A stretch of DNA of 64,000 nt from Monocercomonoides exilis (lineage: Eukaryota > Preaxostyla > Oxymonadida > Polymastigidae), in the NCBI GenBank assembly GCA_001643675.2, contig LSRY02000025.1, positions 124,001 to 188,000 of the forward strand, in the 5' to 3' direction. This document shows positions 7,580 to 19,000 of this stretch, piece by piece. Below the pieces are notes generated by a model, which saw only the letters and a program-made list of their open reading frames with translations, made no database searches and had not been told where the DNA came from. The translations under genes and the position numbers were made by a program. Positions within the stretch are counted from its first letter, which is position 1; every line of letters starts with the position of its first letter.

Positions 7580-10500
7580 AAAAAAAAGAAAGAAAAAAGA
7601 AAAGACCTTTTTATCTTAAGAGTATAAAACAAATTATTGATCATGTTTGAAAAAAAAAACCAAAAATGATTAAAGTTTATCCAACAAATTCATCAGAAAG
7701 ATATAATAAAAGTTCTAATCCTGTAAAACAGAGGCCATAAAAGAAAAAATATTGAAAGATCTGGGAAATATTGCAAAATCTTCGAAAATTTAAATATTCT
7801 GTGAAAATAAATGAGTTTTCTTTTTCTTCATTTGAAATGAAGTCACCAAGTTTTCAAAACAGCCATATTGCTCAACGGCTTCATCAAACGTTAAACGAAA
7901 TTAAAGATTATCAAATTACATTAAAAACAATATCAAACTTTATCATAGCATCTCTTTCTCTTTTCCAGATCCATAGATCAAACAACTTTCTTCTATATCC
8001 TTAGCTCTTCTTCCTTCCCTTTCCACTCTTCCTCATCCAAATCTTCTTTCGAATATGACTTTGATATTGTCAGATACTCCTTTTTGCACTTTTTCATAAT
8101 TCTTATCACTGCAATGCTCGATAACTCCAGCAGCTCCTGCAAATCTCCTCTTTGAAAACGTTTTTCTTTTCACAAAGTTTAGCCTGTTCTGAGTGAACGA
8201 GAAAGTAGGTGAATGAGAAAGACTCAGAAGAGATATGTGTTTTGTGTTCGAGTCTCGTCTTGCTTCTGAGGAAGAGCCATTATTCTCCTCATGAGAAGCA
8301 TCATTCAAAAGAATAATTCTATTGCAGGTAACGAAAGAACAAAAGCATTCAGCAATTGAAATGTTGGGTTGTTAATATTACTGGATTGATTCTTTGCAAA
8401 TATGGTGTATATAATATGTTCATTTCATAGAATAATTGTTTTGCGAATTGTAAAATGAGAAATGCGAGAGTGTGCACAAAGCGATTAGGCTTTAAAAGAA
8501 GGTGCAGGACATAAGGTGCATAAAATTGCATGAGCTGTTTTATCGGAGTATTGGTGCTCTTGATGGCCAAAGATGAAGGAAGAAGTGGGAAGGATGTTGT
8601 GAAAGAAGAAGAGAAAGGAATGATTGGAGAGAGCATGGGAGTTGGAATGGTGATTATTGGACCCAGAATTGAGAGGACATTGTCAGAGAAGAGCAAAATA
8701 AAAAAAGCAATGAAGAAAGTGTTTGGTAAAGGAGGAAGAGTAAATTCGGTTAATTGCTTGAATAAAGAAGAATATCAGCTTTTATCAGATATTTTTCTGG
8801 ATGCTGAGTAAATTTTGTCAGAATGCGTTTGAAAAGAGCGAGAATACTGCGAATATTGGCATACAGAGCGTTTTGCATATGATTTCACAAAAAACCCATC
8901 TCCAATTCAAAGTTGACGAAAAGGGAGATCTTTTCAACGGCTGAAGAAGTTAAGACCGCTGATTTATACAAAGTCCTTGGCTCTTCCACCACAATTCCTC
9001 TGTCTTTCAAGAATTCTTCTCATTTCTTCCATATCCATTCTATTTTCTTCCTCTTTTCCTTTAGAATCAAAACCATGTTTCTTTGCGTCTTCTTAACAAG
9101 CGCTAGCTCAGCCTCTGCTCAATGTTTCGCTTCCTTTCCATTTGCTTCATCTTCTTGTAAATAAAGAATTCGTTGTTTTTCCCAGCTTTCATAAAGCTTC
9201 TGTATCTTCCTCCTCTTCATACACTGCCATAACATCACCACAAACAGGCAAATAATCTCTCATCAAAAACTCGGATTCATTCCACTTTTCTGCATCTTTA
9301 CAAGCTCGTCCACTCGCCTAACTTCTATTAACTCCCCCGCTAACTATCTTCCTCTTCTTCTTAAAAAAATACTCACTTCTTTTCTTGCATCATCCACTTT
9401 TCTATTTTTTCTTTTGTTTTCGATCAATCTTTCAGTCTTTGGGTTAATTGTGTTTCTCCTAGCAAATTCTGTTTCAATGAGTTCAAATTTAACAAATGCG
9501 GCTTCCTCTCCCCTTCTTGAATATCCTTCCTCTTCTTTCTCATTTTTATCAAACTCGTCTTATTCTCCTTTCACAATCTGTAAGCTCTTCCAAAGTTCTT
9601 TCTCTTGCAGCTCAGGTGCCGAAATCAACGTTGAATTTGACACAGCCCTCATTCTTTTTTCGTAAATCCAATTTCTTCCCCCTTTTCATCATCTTCTTCC
9701 TCTTTCTCTTGCTCATCTTTTTCTTTTGTTTTAGCTTCCACTTCATTTGACTCTCTCTCCCTCTACCATTGCACTCATTTCGCCATATGGCTATTTTATC
9801 ATTTGATTTACAAGCGACTCATTTCGATGTTCAAAACTGTTCACTTCTCTTCTTTTAAATCTTACCAATTCTCTCTCTTCCTTCGGCTCTCATTATCAGC
9901 AACAATTCAACAGTGGCACGCCTTGTTCTTCCCACTCTTGTGGAGTTTGACATGTACTGAATACTTTATCATTTCACTTCACTTTCAACTGTTCTGGCCC
10001 ATATTCATTCTCAAAGCAGTTTGGGCAGCACTTCTCTACTCCTCATGATTTGTCGACAAGTTCTGTTCGATTTGTTGTAACATTGGCACAGACACTCAGA
10101 GAGAATTCAGGTTATGATATAAGTTGCGGTTTTGGAGAAGAAGAAGAAGAGCTTGCAGAAGGTGAAAAAGATGGAGAAGAATAAAATGAAAAGAATGAAA
10201 GAGAAGGTTCAAAATGTTGAGGAATTGAATTTGCCCTCTTTCAAATACAATTTTGAAACCAGAAAACTGCAATGAGATTAAAAATGGGGATTGGCGACTA
10301 AGATATGGCTGCTTTTCTGCGTTCCCTTGACAGTGTTGCACCGTGTCTGTTTTGTGCTGTCTTTTGTAAAAGCGAGTGAGCTGCATGTGTTCTTCAGGCT
10401 GTGAGCATCACGAATGATTGCAAGATCTGTGCTGCAAAGCTTTGATGATGAGGCAATCTATGGAGTCAGCTGCGAAGGTGAGTGCAGGATAGAATGGAGC

Positions 10501-11400
10501 CGAGACATAGTGCTTTGATTTCCTTGTGTGTGAGGACCAGCTCAACATGAACACCATTTTATCTTCTTCTTTTTTTTGAGCTCCTTCGTTGTATTCACCA
10601 ATTCTTCATCTTCCTCATCTTTCTCTTCTCCTTACCCTTTCCTCTTTTTCTATTGCTGCCTTTGTATGTCTTGTATTGAAAGCGTTAATTTGAGATGTGC
10701 AAAACTCACCATTCTCATTCGTCCTCCTCTTTGTCTTTGGATCTTCATGCTGTCCACCTTTCCTCTGCTCTGCACTCAATTTGCTTCTGAAATCCTCCTT
10801 CTTTGCCTTTTCCATTTGAACTTGCACTCCTTTCTCTTTACTTCTAATCGGTGTCATGAAGTGAGTGGATTATTGCGATGAGCTGGCAGCCCCTTCCCCT
10901 TCACACTCTCATTTCTCTTCTCATTTCCGTTCACCTGATACAGGAGAGCTTGTGAACAAAGAAGAACTAGCTCCTGAAGCATAGTTAGATGTACCGATGA
11001 AGAAGAGGAAAGCAGCTCAAATGATCATCCTTTTGAACCGCACAAGGATTTGATTGCAATGATGTTGCTGTTGTGAGAAAGCAAACTGAATGACAAAATT
11101 TAGGAGCTTGCAACCAATCTGCCAAATGAACAGCTTATATGCATCAAAATGTCTATGGTTTGATCCTTCACGAAGTCAGAAGAAATGTCTAATAAGAAAC
11201 AATTGAAGAAGAAACGAAGTCGACAACAACGAGATGAATAAGGTTTTGTTGATGGGAAAGGAGAAGACTTTTTAGAAGTTTGAAATTTGAAGAAGAAGAT
11301 ATTGGAAAGGAGGGAGAAAATGAGTGAGAATGCGGAGATGAGATGATTGAGAAATATGAAATTTGTCGAATGATATTTCTGAAGAAGATTACTTGACTTC
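7580..11400 (-). pseudogene. Decayed coiled-coil-type gene remnants
   Basis: There is no intact ORF above about 115 codons. The minus strand has many short, broken Glu/Lys-rich stretches typical of a decayed charged protein, with stops and frame changes every 100-300 bases (for example around 8930-9170). Within it, 10615-10900 is a recognisable minus-strand segment whose peptides (EFCTSQINAFNTR, KEKGVQVQ) match those in the pseudogene at 31211-31500. I cannot assign a function; this is old pseudogene material. Confidence 0.4.
10615..10930 (-). pseudogene. Fragment homologous to the 31.2-31.5 kb pseudogene
   Basis: Peptides EFCTSQINAFNTR, AEQRK and SKEKGVQVQMEKAKKED align in the same order with EFCTLQIDAFDTR, AVQRK and SEERGARIQEDEAKKAE in the copy at 31211-31500. 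DNA identity continues into the preceding 60 bases (GCTCAT..CATCCACxxxCTT). Two copies in this window indicate a repeated gene family of unknown function. Confidence 0.55.
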
Positions 11401-11512
11401 ATATGATGTTATCGAATGAATGCAATGACGTATAAAACAAGTTAACTTCACAAGAAAACAATAATCGAAATTGCAAAATTTCTGGTAGATGTTCAGTTAT
11501 CAGTCAATGAAG

Positions 11513-12051
11513 TCGGATTCCCTCAAAGTCATTTGTTCTCTTTCTGTGACTTTCTCTCCTTTCGCTTCAATAATGAAAAATGAAGATATCACTCAATTTC
11601 CACTCCTTTCCATTCCCCTCTTCCATTCAGCTCATGAACTTCTCAGAAAATATCAATCCCTTCCTTTTCTTCATCTTTCCCTGTCTATTCCAAAATATCT
11701 TCTCCTCTCGAAAATAAAAATACCTCTCTTCCAATCAAACACTTCAGAATATTCTTCTTCTTTCCTGCTTTTGACCTATTTTCTTTCTCTTCAAAATCCA
11801 TTTCACCAATCAACAATAATCACCTTCTTCATCATTCCCAACAACTTCTCTACATATTTACTGTATTATCTTCTCCAAATCAAGATCCACTCTTCTCCAT
11901 CCCTTTGTCTCCAAATTTCAATCAATCAAAAACCCCTCTCGAATCTAAACCCCTTTAAATAAACTCATCTTCTACCCCCTATTACAAAAAATAGACTTCC
12001 ATCTTCCCTCTGCACCGTATCCCTCCTGTGCCTGGTGTTGATGAGATTAAC
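11513..12051 (-). repeat. Right arm of the long inverted repeat
   Basis: Reverse-complement partner of 6190-6664, somewhat longer because of small insertions. The two arms enclose about 4.8 kb of decayed DNA. The arrangement could be the remains of a foldback-type element, or two copies of one gene fragment in opposite orientation. Confidence 0.6.
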
Positions 12052-13032
12052 ATCAAATACTGCTTTTGATGGTAGAGACAATTTTTAATAAGATCGATCA
12101 CGGCTGAAAAGAAAAAACCCCTCTGGACATCCACCACGATGTGTACAGGCTGAAAAGACACTCCAGTGAGTTACACGATATATTTTGTGGAGAAGCATTC
12201 AATGCTACAATTTGACCATTCTGAGGCTGAAATGAAGAGATTGATTTATTTTGAATGATGATGGATATGGAAATGAGGTTGCTTGGCAAAAAGCAGTCGA
12301 AGGGCAGTTTGGCATTATATATTTTTCTATATATGAACATTTATCTGTTGAATGTTTTTGTTTCATTTTCAGGGTAGCCAGAGGAAATGAATGAAAATAA
12401 ATGAAAGGGGACATCTCGTAATGCAGGATAACGATGGAGTTTGGAGAAAGAATTTATATGGAAAGTGTGCTTGATGAAGGAATTTAGAATGAAATAGGAG
12501 ATGATATTCTTTGAAGAAATACAGAGCGCCTTGAATTGAGAAAGATGGAATTGAGGAGAAAGCAAGAATATTTAATTTTCAGAAGGAAGGGAAAACGATG
12601 CATTTGGTGGAAAAATAACAGCTGGAAAGGATTAATGTGAATTCGTTGTTAAAACCGTTGAAATTTATTAGTCAAAAACAAATGTTTGTAGATCTTCTTT
12701 ATCAATTTTGCAATTTCTTTGCAATAACATCATATAACAAATATTCACGAAAGATATTGATTTATTGTGTGTAATTAATTATTATTATCATGTTTTTGAA
12801 CAAGTTAACTTAGGTTTTGTTCTGTTTATTGATGTTCCGTTATTTTTTTAGACCAAATAAATAATTTTTTCTAAATCAAAAATAAAAACAATTTATTTCT
12901 GAGAAAAATCACATAACATATTATTATAACTTAATATAAAGCAATATTTTTTCTTGAATGACACTTTCAATCTTCTTTTTTGGGCAACACTTAATGAAAA
13001 ATATTTTTGATCAAACGTCGGAATTTTTTATG
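12052..13032. other. Intergenic AT-rich DNA with faint coding remnants
   Basis: There are short broken frames only. Around 12340-12600 the plus strand is purine-rich, like the decayed DNA to the left. The last 450 bases before the Tc1/mariner element are plain AT-rich DNA. Confidence 0.5.
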
Positions 13033-13148
13033 ACACAGTCTGTCCCAAATAAATGTTGATCTGTCCTTTTTTAATGTTGAGCATCCCGCAATAAATAAAA
13101 ATTAAATTTCCCACATTCGCCTTTCGTCATCATAAACATTTTCACAAC

Positions 13149-14411
13149 ATGGAAAATATTCAATTATTGGATGCCAGAACAGTTGAAAAGAAAAAGAAAA
13201 TAATAGAATCAGTTCCAACAATTTCAGAATTCAGAGTTAGTGCAGTTTTATTACCTGTTGTTCATCCTTTGGAAGAACGAATTCATCAAACCATAAAAAT
13301 GAGAGCATCAATGAGAGCAGAGGAAGAAAGAAGAAAGAAAATAGAAGATCTGAGAAATGTTGAAATTCATGAGAATCAAAAAATGAAAAATCCTTATACC
13401 AATGCAACTGATGCAAAAAAAAGGAAATTATCTAATCTTTTTCAAATCCATGGTCAGGAGAAGAGCGAAACATGGTACGCGAATGAGTGCACATATACAA
13501 CAATTGCAACAGCTAGGTACTTATCGAAATTAAAGGCGGGAATAGACATTACACTTCCATTACATCAAAAAGGGAGAAAGAAAAAGGTCGAAAACGAACA
13601 ATATCAATCAATTGTTCGGGAAAAAATGAAGCAGAATCCTTTGAATACAGTGAGGAAAATTGCTTCTGAATTATCAAATCATGGAAGCCCGATTGGGAAA
13701 TCAACAATATACCGTATTCTTACAGAAAAAAATAAAGATACCCAAAAATATCCTATTTTTTCCTTCAAAAGGATAACAAAGAGAGAATCCGCAGCTAATT
13801 CAGAAGAAAATAAAATTCTCCGTATAAAATTCATCGAAAAACTCAACGAATATCAAATGGATGGTGCAATGATATTTTATATAGATGAAACATCCTGGAA
13901 TGTGGAATGCGTCAGAAAATACGGATGGTCCCCAGTTGGAGAGAAGGTTCTAATTCCTCCTCCACCAGTTCATCAGTCACTTACTGCCATCACATCCATC
14001 TCTCAATCAGGAATGGGATATTCCGAAGTTATTAGAGGATCAATAAGCCATGAAATCTTTGAGGCATACATTAAAAGGTTTTTGTTATCAATAAAAGTCC
14101 ATGGATCATCGGTTATTGTGATGGACAACGCTTCAATATATCATCTTAACACAGACGCAATAATAATGGAAGCCGGTCATCATGTACTATACAATGCCGC
14201 ATATTCTCCTATGCTGAATCCAATAGAAAACGTTTTTGGTTATTGGAAAAAAAGAGCTGAAGAAAGTTATTTCAAATGGAAAGGAGAAAATCATTTTATT
14301 TCTGTGCTTGTTGAGACCTTCAAAGATATTACAGAAAGAGAAGTTCGAAGAACCATTGCTAATGTTGAGAATGAAATATGGCCAATGGTTTTGGAAAAGA
14401 AAAACCTTTAA
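13149..14411 (+). CDS. Tc1/mariner family transposase
   Basis: 420 aa from the ATG at 13149. A charged N-terminus and a helix-turn-helix region (residues about 155-200, VRKIASELSNHG, GKSTIYRIL) precede a DDE_3 catalytic core. The catalytic triad is Asp246 in FYIDETSWN, Asp326 in VIVMDNASIYH and Glu360 in MLNPIENVFGYWK, with 33 residues between the last two. GWSPVGEK, a family hallmark, follows the first Asp. It cuts and pastes the element by binding its terminal repeats. The ORF starts about 19 bases inside the left repeat and is followed by about 0.7 kb of non-coding DNA before the right repeat. There are no stops, frameshifts or introns, so it may be active. Confidence 0.92.
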   Translation: MENIQLLDARTVEKKKKIIESVPTISEFRVSAVLLPVVHPLEERIHQTIKMRASMRAEEERRKKIEDLRNVEIHENQKMKNPYTNATDAKKRKLSNLFQIHGQEKSETWYANECTYTTIATARYLSKLKAGIDITLPLHQKGRKKKVENEQYQSIVREKMKQNPLNTVRKIASELSNHGSPIGKSTIYRILTEKNKDTQKYPIFSFKRITKRESAANSEENKILRIKFIEKLNEYQMDGAMIFYIDETSWNVECVRKYGWSPVGEKVLIPPPPVHQSLTAITSISQSGMGYSEVIRGSISHEIFEAYIKRFLLSIKVHGSSVIVMDNASIYHLNTDAIIMEAGHHVLYNAAYSPMLNPIENVFGYWKKRAEESYFKWKGENHFISVLVETFKDITEREVRRTIANVENEIWPMVLEKKNL

Positions 14412-15086
14412 CCTAAACGTTACACTCATTTATTCAAACTTCATTTATGGACGAAAGAAAGATTATTATTGCATTTGTATTTATTTTTTTTTAATCTCAC
14501 ATCATTTTGTTTTCATTTCTTTTATTTCAATCAACGATCTTTATTAATATCAAAGGAAATTGGCTTGTTTGCTCTTTATAATTATATTTTTTAACAAAAA
14601 AGAGTGAATAATTCTCAAACATTTACATGTCATAATGTCATAAAAGGCTATCTATCAAAAAGAATAAGAATTGTGAACAGTTAACTCAAAAGAGTATTAT
14701 TGACAGTTTTGAAAGTTGTTTCAAAAACAAAGATTCAAATAAGCATTTCGTTTTTAAATGAATGGCACAGTTTTTCTTTTTTCATGGAAATTCCATCCGC
14801 TTGATTCAATATTTGAGAAAAAAATGAAAAATAAGTATTTCTGAATTAACATATTCTTTTATTAAAGTTATCTTTCCTATGAATCAAAAAATAACATTTA
14901 AAAAAGTTAGTTGGTTATTGACACACAATAAAACTTAAAAAACAACAAAAGTGATAAAGCAAAATAAATAATTTATTACAATCAAACATCCCTTGATATA
15001 TTCAAAGAAAAAATACATAAAAACTCAATAAATCTTGCTTTTATACTCGAAACAGTGTTTAACCCCTTGCCAATAAAATGTTTATT
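14412..15086. other. Non-coding interior of the Tc1/mariner element
   Basis: AT-rich stretch between the transposase stop and the right terminal repeat. I see no second gene here. Confidence 0.6.
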
Positions 15087-15184
15087 ATGACGAAAGGCGA
15101 ATGTGGGAAATTTAATTTTTATTTATTGCGGGCTGCTCAACATTAAAAAAGGACAGATCAACATTTATTTGGGACAGACTGTGT

Positions 15185-16093
15185 AATAAAAAATCACCCA
15201 CATTGTTTTTTAAAACTTGATCCTAAAAATCATTTTTCATCAAAAACATAAAAAAATGTATGTTTTTATCTATAAATAAATAAAACAAATAAATATAACA
15301 GAAATAAAAGCTAAATACTCGCAAAAAATCATTTATATTCTTTGATCAGTGAATACCACTATAGATTTTATTTTTTTCAATTTTTGATCTTTTTTTTATG
15401 ATGTCAAAAAAAATCACACATATTGTTTTCAAGTTATTGTATTATTTGAATTGCATTCGTTTCTTTTTCTTGTTTATTTGTGCCGTATTTGTTTCCTCCT
15501 CAAATGAGACGTTATGTTCATCAAACATAATATCTGAAAAATGAAAAAAAGCTGAAAGATAACAACCTTCACGAAAAAGCCATTTCTGTATTTTTGAAAA
15601 AAAGAAATTCAATTTAAATGTGATAAAAAACAAACTGAAATAGATTACTAACTTCTCGGAGAAAAATAAAAAATTATTAACACTATAACTTGGAGAAGAG
15701 CTCAAAAAGAATTGCTTTTTCGAATTTATAACGATTTTTGAAATATGCAAATAAAAGTCTGATATTAAATGAAAAAGAAGTTAGTAAGTTAAAATGGCTG
15801 AAGTACAATTGAACAATAATTAAAAAGAATACAACAAAAAGGTAATATTGAACATGCAAATGCAATTCTCCGATAAATAAGGCAATGTCTGTTTTTAAAA
15901 TAAATAAAATTTTAACATTTTTTTTAAAAAAAATTGATCTCACAAAAATTAGTTGCTGAAAATAGTGAAAAATAATGAAATGTTACATTTACTCTGACAA
16001 TTTCATATGACACATCTTTTAAAAAATAAATAAATACAAAAAATCCATTTTTAATATAATTAATGAAAAATGAAATAATCACCAATATGCCAA
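15185..16093. other. AT-rich intergenic DNA
   Basis: No confident gene. A minus-strand stretch at about 15455-15550 reads as a coding-like peptide (MFDEHNVSFEEETNTAQ) preceded by a TTTTTCAG acceptor-like site. It could be the last exon of a small intron-containing gene or a remnant; I could not build a coherent model. Confidence 0.4.
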
Positions 16094-19000
16094 TCAATTA
16101 TCATCTTCTCTGTTTTGTCTCAAGCTTGCCAATGATGTTATCACTTCATCCAGAAAAGGTCTGTCATTTGGCTCATCTGCCCACATCTTCTCCATCAGCT
16201 CAACCATTTCTTCTCCTTCAATTCCTTCTGTCAGTGGCCGAACACCATCTCTAATCATCTCCTGCGCTTCTTCTGTATTACACTCGCTCAAAGGCTCCTC
16301 TCCAGCAATCATTTCATAGAGAGTTAATCCAAGCGTGAACACCACTGATTTTTCTATTCCATCTGCTTCTTGATCAAAAGTATCGTTTGCATTTCCATAA
16401 CTCATTTCTGGAGCTTTCCATCGCTTCATTGCATTCTTCATCATTTCATCTTCTATTTCCTCTTCCATTACAAGCACTTCGTTTTCTCCTTCTTCCCTCA
16501 TTTTTATAAAAATTGTGAATGGACACAGATTTGCTGCCATCACATGAACACGCTCATCTCCAGTCTTAAGCAGATGCGCAAACAGCTTTGCAACTGCAAG
16601 CACTGTTTCTTTCTCATCCACAACATCCATCGATCTTGTCCCCAGAGTCAAATCTCCTTGAACAGAATGAATAATCGAATGCAATATTTGTGCATCGCTA
16701 ATTTGTCTTTCTCGAAATGGTTTTTTTGTTGAAAGCATTTTAATCTGTTGTTCAACCGCTGAATGCTTGACTGATTCAACAGTGGAAGCGAAAGGTTGAT
16801 CCAAATGTTCGGGAGAATCACTTTCGTCTCCAGTAAATCCTTCTAATTCTGGGGGCGGAGGTAATTCCTCAAGCTCTTCTTCAACAAGCAGAGGAATTTG
16901 GCTTGTCATTCCTTCCAGTAGAGTTGATGGCATCTCTTCATTTTGGAAGCGACTGTCTTTCACTTTGTTGGTTCGACTAAGTTTTTCTTCTAAATTCTGA
17001 ATATCTTCTTTCATCTCCAAGATTTTCTCTTCGGAACGTGTTGAAAACTTTCGAAGAAATACAATCAGGATTATTGTCATAATAACAAACAGCACGAGAA
17101 AAGCTGCACACACAATGCATGCGATCATCCATGCTGAGTTTCCACCTGCATCAGACTGTGAAATAATATCGTTTAACGAAGAAGAGTCGTCCTTTGATAA
17201 ATTCTGAAGCATGAGGATCGTCGTATAGCTTGGATTTCCGCCATTTTTCTCGTTGAATACGAGTTGAACTGACATCACGCTCTTATCCCCCTTTTCTGCG
17301 ATTTCTGCTTCTGGAACAGTTGCAATGGCTTCGGTTTCTGATACAAACGAAGAGAATTCGTGGTTGACAATCTCACTTGATGAGCTGTGGTCGTAAATAA
17401 TCCTGAATGATAGATCACACGGAATCAGCAGAGAACCACTCACTGTGATTTCACGGTTATCTCCAACAGTTCTGTTGGTCGCTCTCTTCAGCGAAGGAAT
17501 GAAGAAAGGCGATTGTCTGTCAGCAGCTGCACCAGAAAGCTTGCATCCTTCGTTCAGAATCCACAAAGATGATGTTGCTGCGTCTGATTCATCGCCACTG
17601 CCATCCACATTTTCAACAGTAAGCATCGATTCTTGTCCAACACAATGAATGTTCCGATTCACTGATTCAAAGCCGGGGATGTTCGGCTTGTTTCCCTCGA
17701 AATCGCTCTTTGAAAGAGTTGCATTGCTTTTTGTGATTGAAAGGCCGCCCTTTGCAGAGTTGGCAAAAGTGGCAATTTCAATCACAGCGTTGCTCTGCTC
17801 CAAATGAAGGAGAGAACCTTGCCATGTGCAGATTTCTGGATCATCCAATTGAGCATTTGTCATTCGCTTGTGCTTGTCATCGTTGACTTTTGCATTCTTT
17901 TTATTTGATATTGTTGCTGCTGATGCTGCTGAAACTGTTGAGCCATCAAAGAGACAATCATGCAGTTGGATGTCTGGACACGAGAAGAATGATGCAATGC
18001 TGCCTTTTGTGGATGGAGAATAGCAATCGATGAAAGAGCAATTCGTAAACTGCAAAGTGAACGGAGTTGAAGCAGAAAGAGAAGAATAAGGTGAAGACAA
18101 GGAAGACGAGGAAGAAAGAAGAGTTGATTCGCCAGAGGCAGAAATGACACAGGCACCATTTGTGGTTCTTTTGACGTGTTCAACAGTCAAAGTGTTGATT
18201 GTCAGCGCATGGTTGATTGCTTCCTCATTTGGCAATTGCAAAGCAGAAAATGAAGAATGTGATGAAATATCATCAGGATTTTTGTCTGCATTTATCAAAA
18301 TGACAGCCCCATCTTTGATCTCAATTGTTGAAATTTTCACTTTCAGCAAAGAACCACAAGATTGTGATGAGAAGGCAAAAACACTGGTATTTGAGTTGCA
18401 ATTTGTGATGTTCACCCGCTCAAGAGAAGCATTTCCTTGTTTGCCATCCAATATTCCATTATTTGCATTGATATTTGAAACAGTTGAGTTGCTCAAAAGC
18501 GCATTTCCTTCTTGTCCGGTTCTTATGAGAGAACCACCAACAGTCAACAAAGAGATGCTTGTCTTTAAAATATCTAATCTTCCCTTTTGAACACTAAACA
18601 GAGCAGAATGTATTGCCACTGTTTCATCTTCACCAGTGAATGAGCATTGCGTAATAGAAGTCGTTCCATTGATCTGATTGAACACAGAAACATGCTTCGA
18701 TTGGAAGGCCGAGCCAAAGGCAAAATCACACAAAGTGATAACAACATCATCTGCTGTTTGAATCAACGAAGAATCTGCTGATGTGCTGGCATATTCCTTG
18801 CTCAGAATTATCCTGCAATTTTCCTTCAAGCGCGATCTGACTGTCAAATCATCCATCACTGCCTCTCCTCCCACCTCTGCCTCATCCAAAATCCACAGAA
18901 AGCGCGCATATCCTTCGTCAATATGCTTCACTCCCTCAGAAACTGTCTGGCAGGGCGATTTAACTGACCCGCACGTGTTGTTGTCCAATGAGTCTGAGGA

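Larger units (their letters stand above)
13033..15184 (+). mobile_element. Tc1/mariner-type DNA transposon, apparently complete
   Basis: The element is 2.15 kb with 98-bp terminal inverted repeats (13033-13130 and 15087-15184) starting ACACAGTCTGTCCC. I see a single mismatch between them (GCATCCCGC against GCAGCCCGC). The outer edge is TA at 13029-13030 on the left, three bases outside the repeat, and TA at 15184-15186 on the right, consistent with TA target use with a small end change. The intact transposase and nearly identical repeats suggest recent insertion. Confidence 0.9.

Noticed and set aside
15442-15943. Possible small intron-containing gene on the minus strand
   Set aside because: Some coding-like peptide, but the exons could not be joined in one consistent frame.
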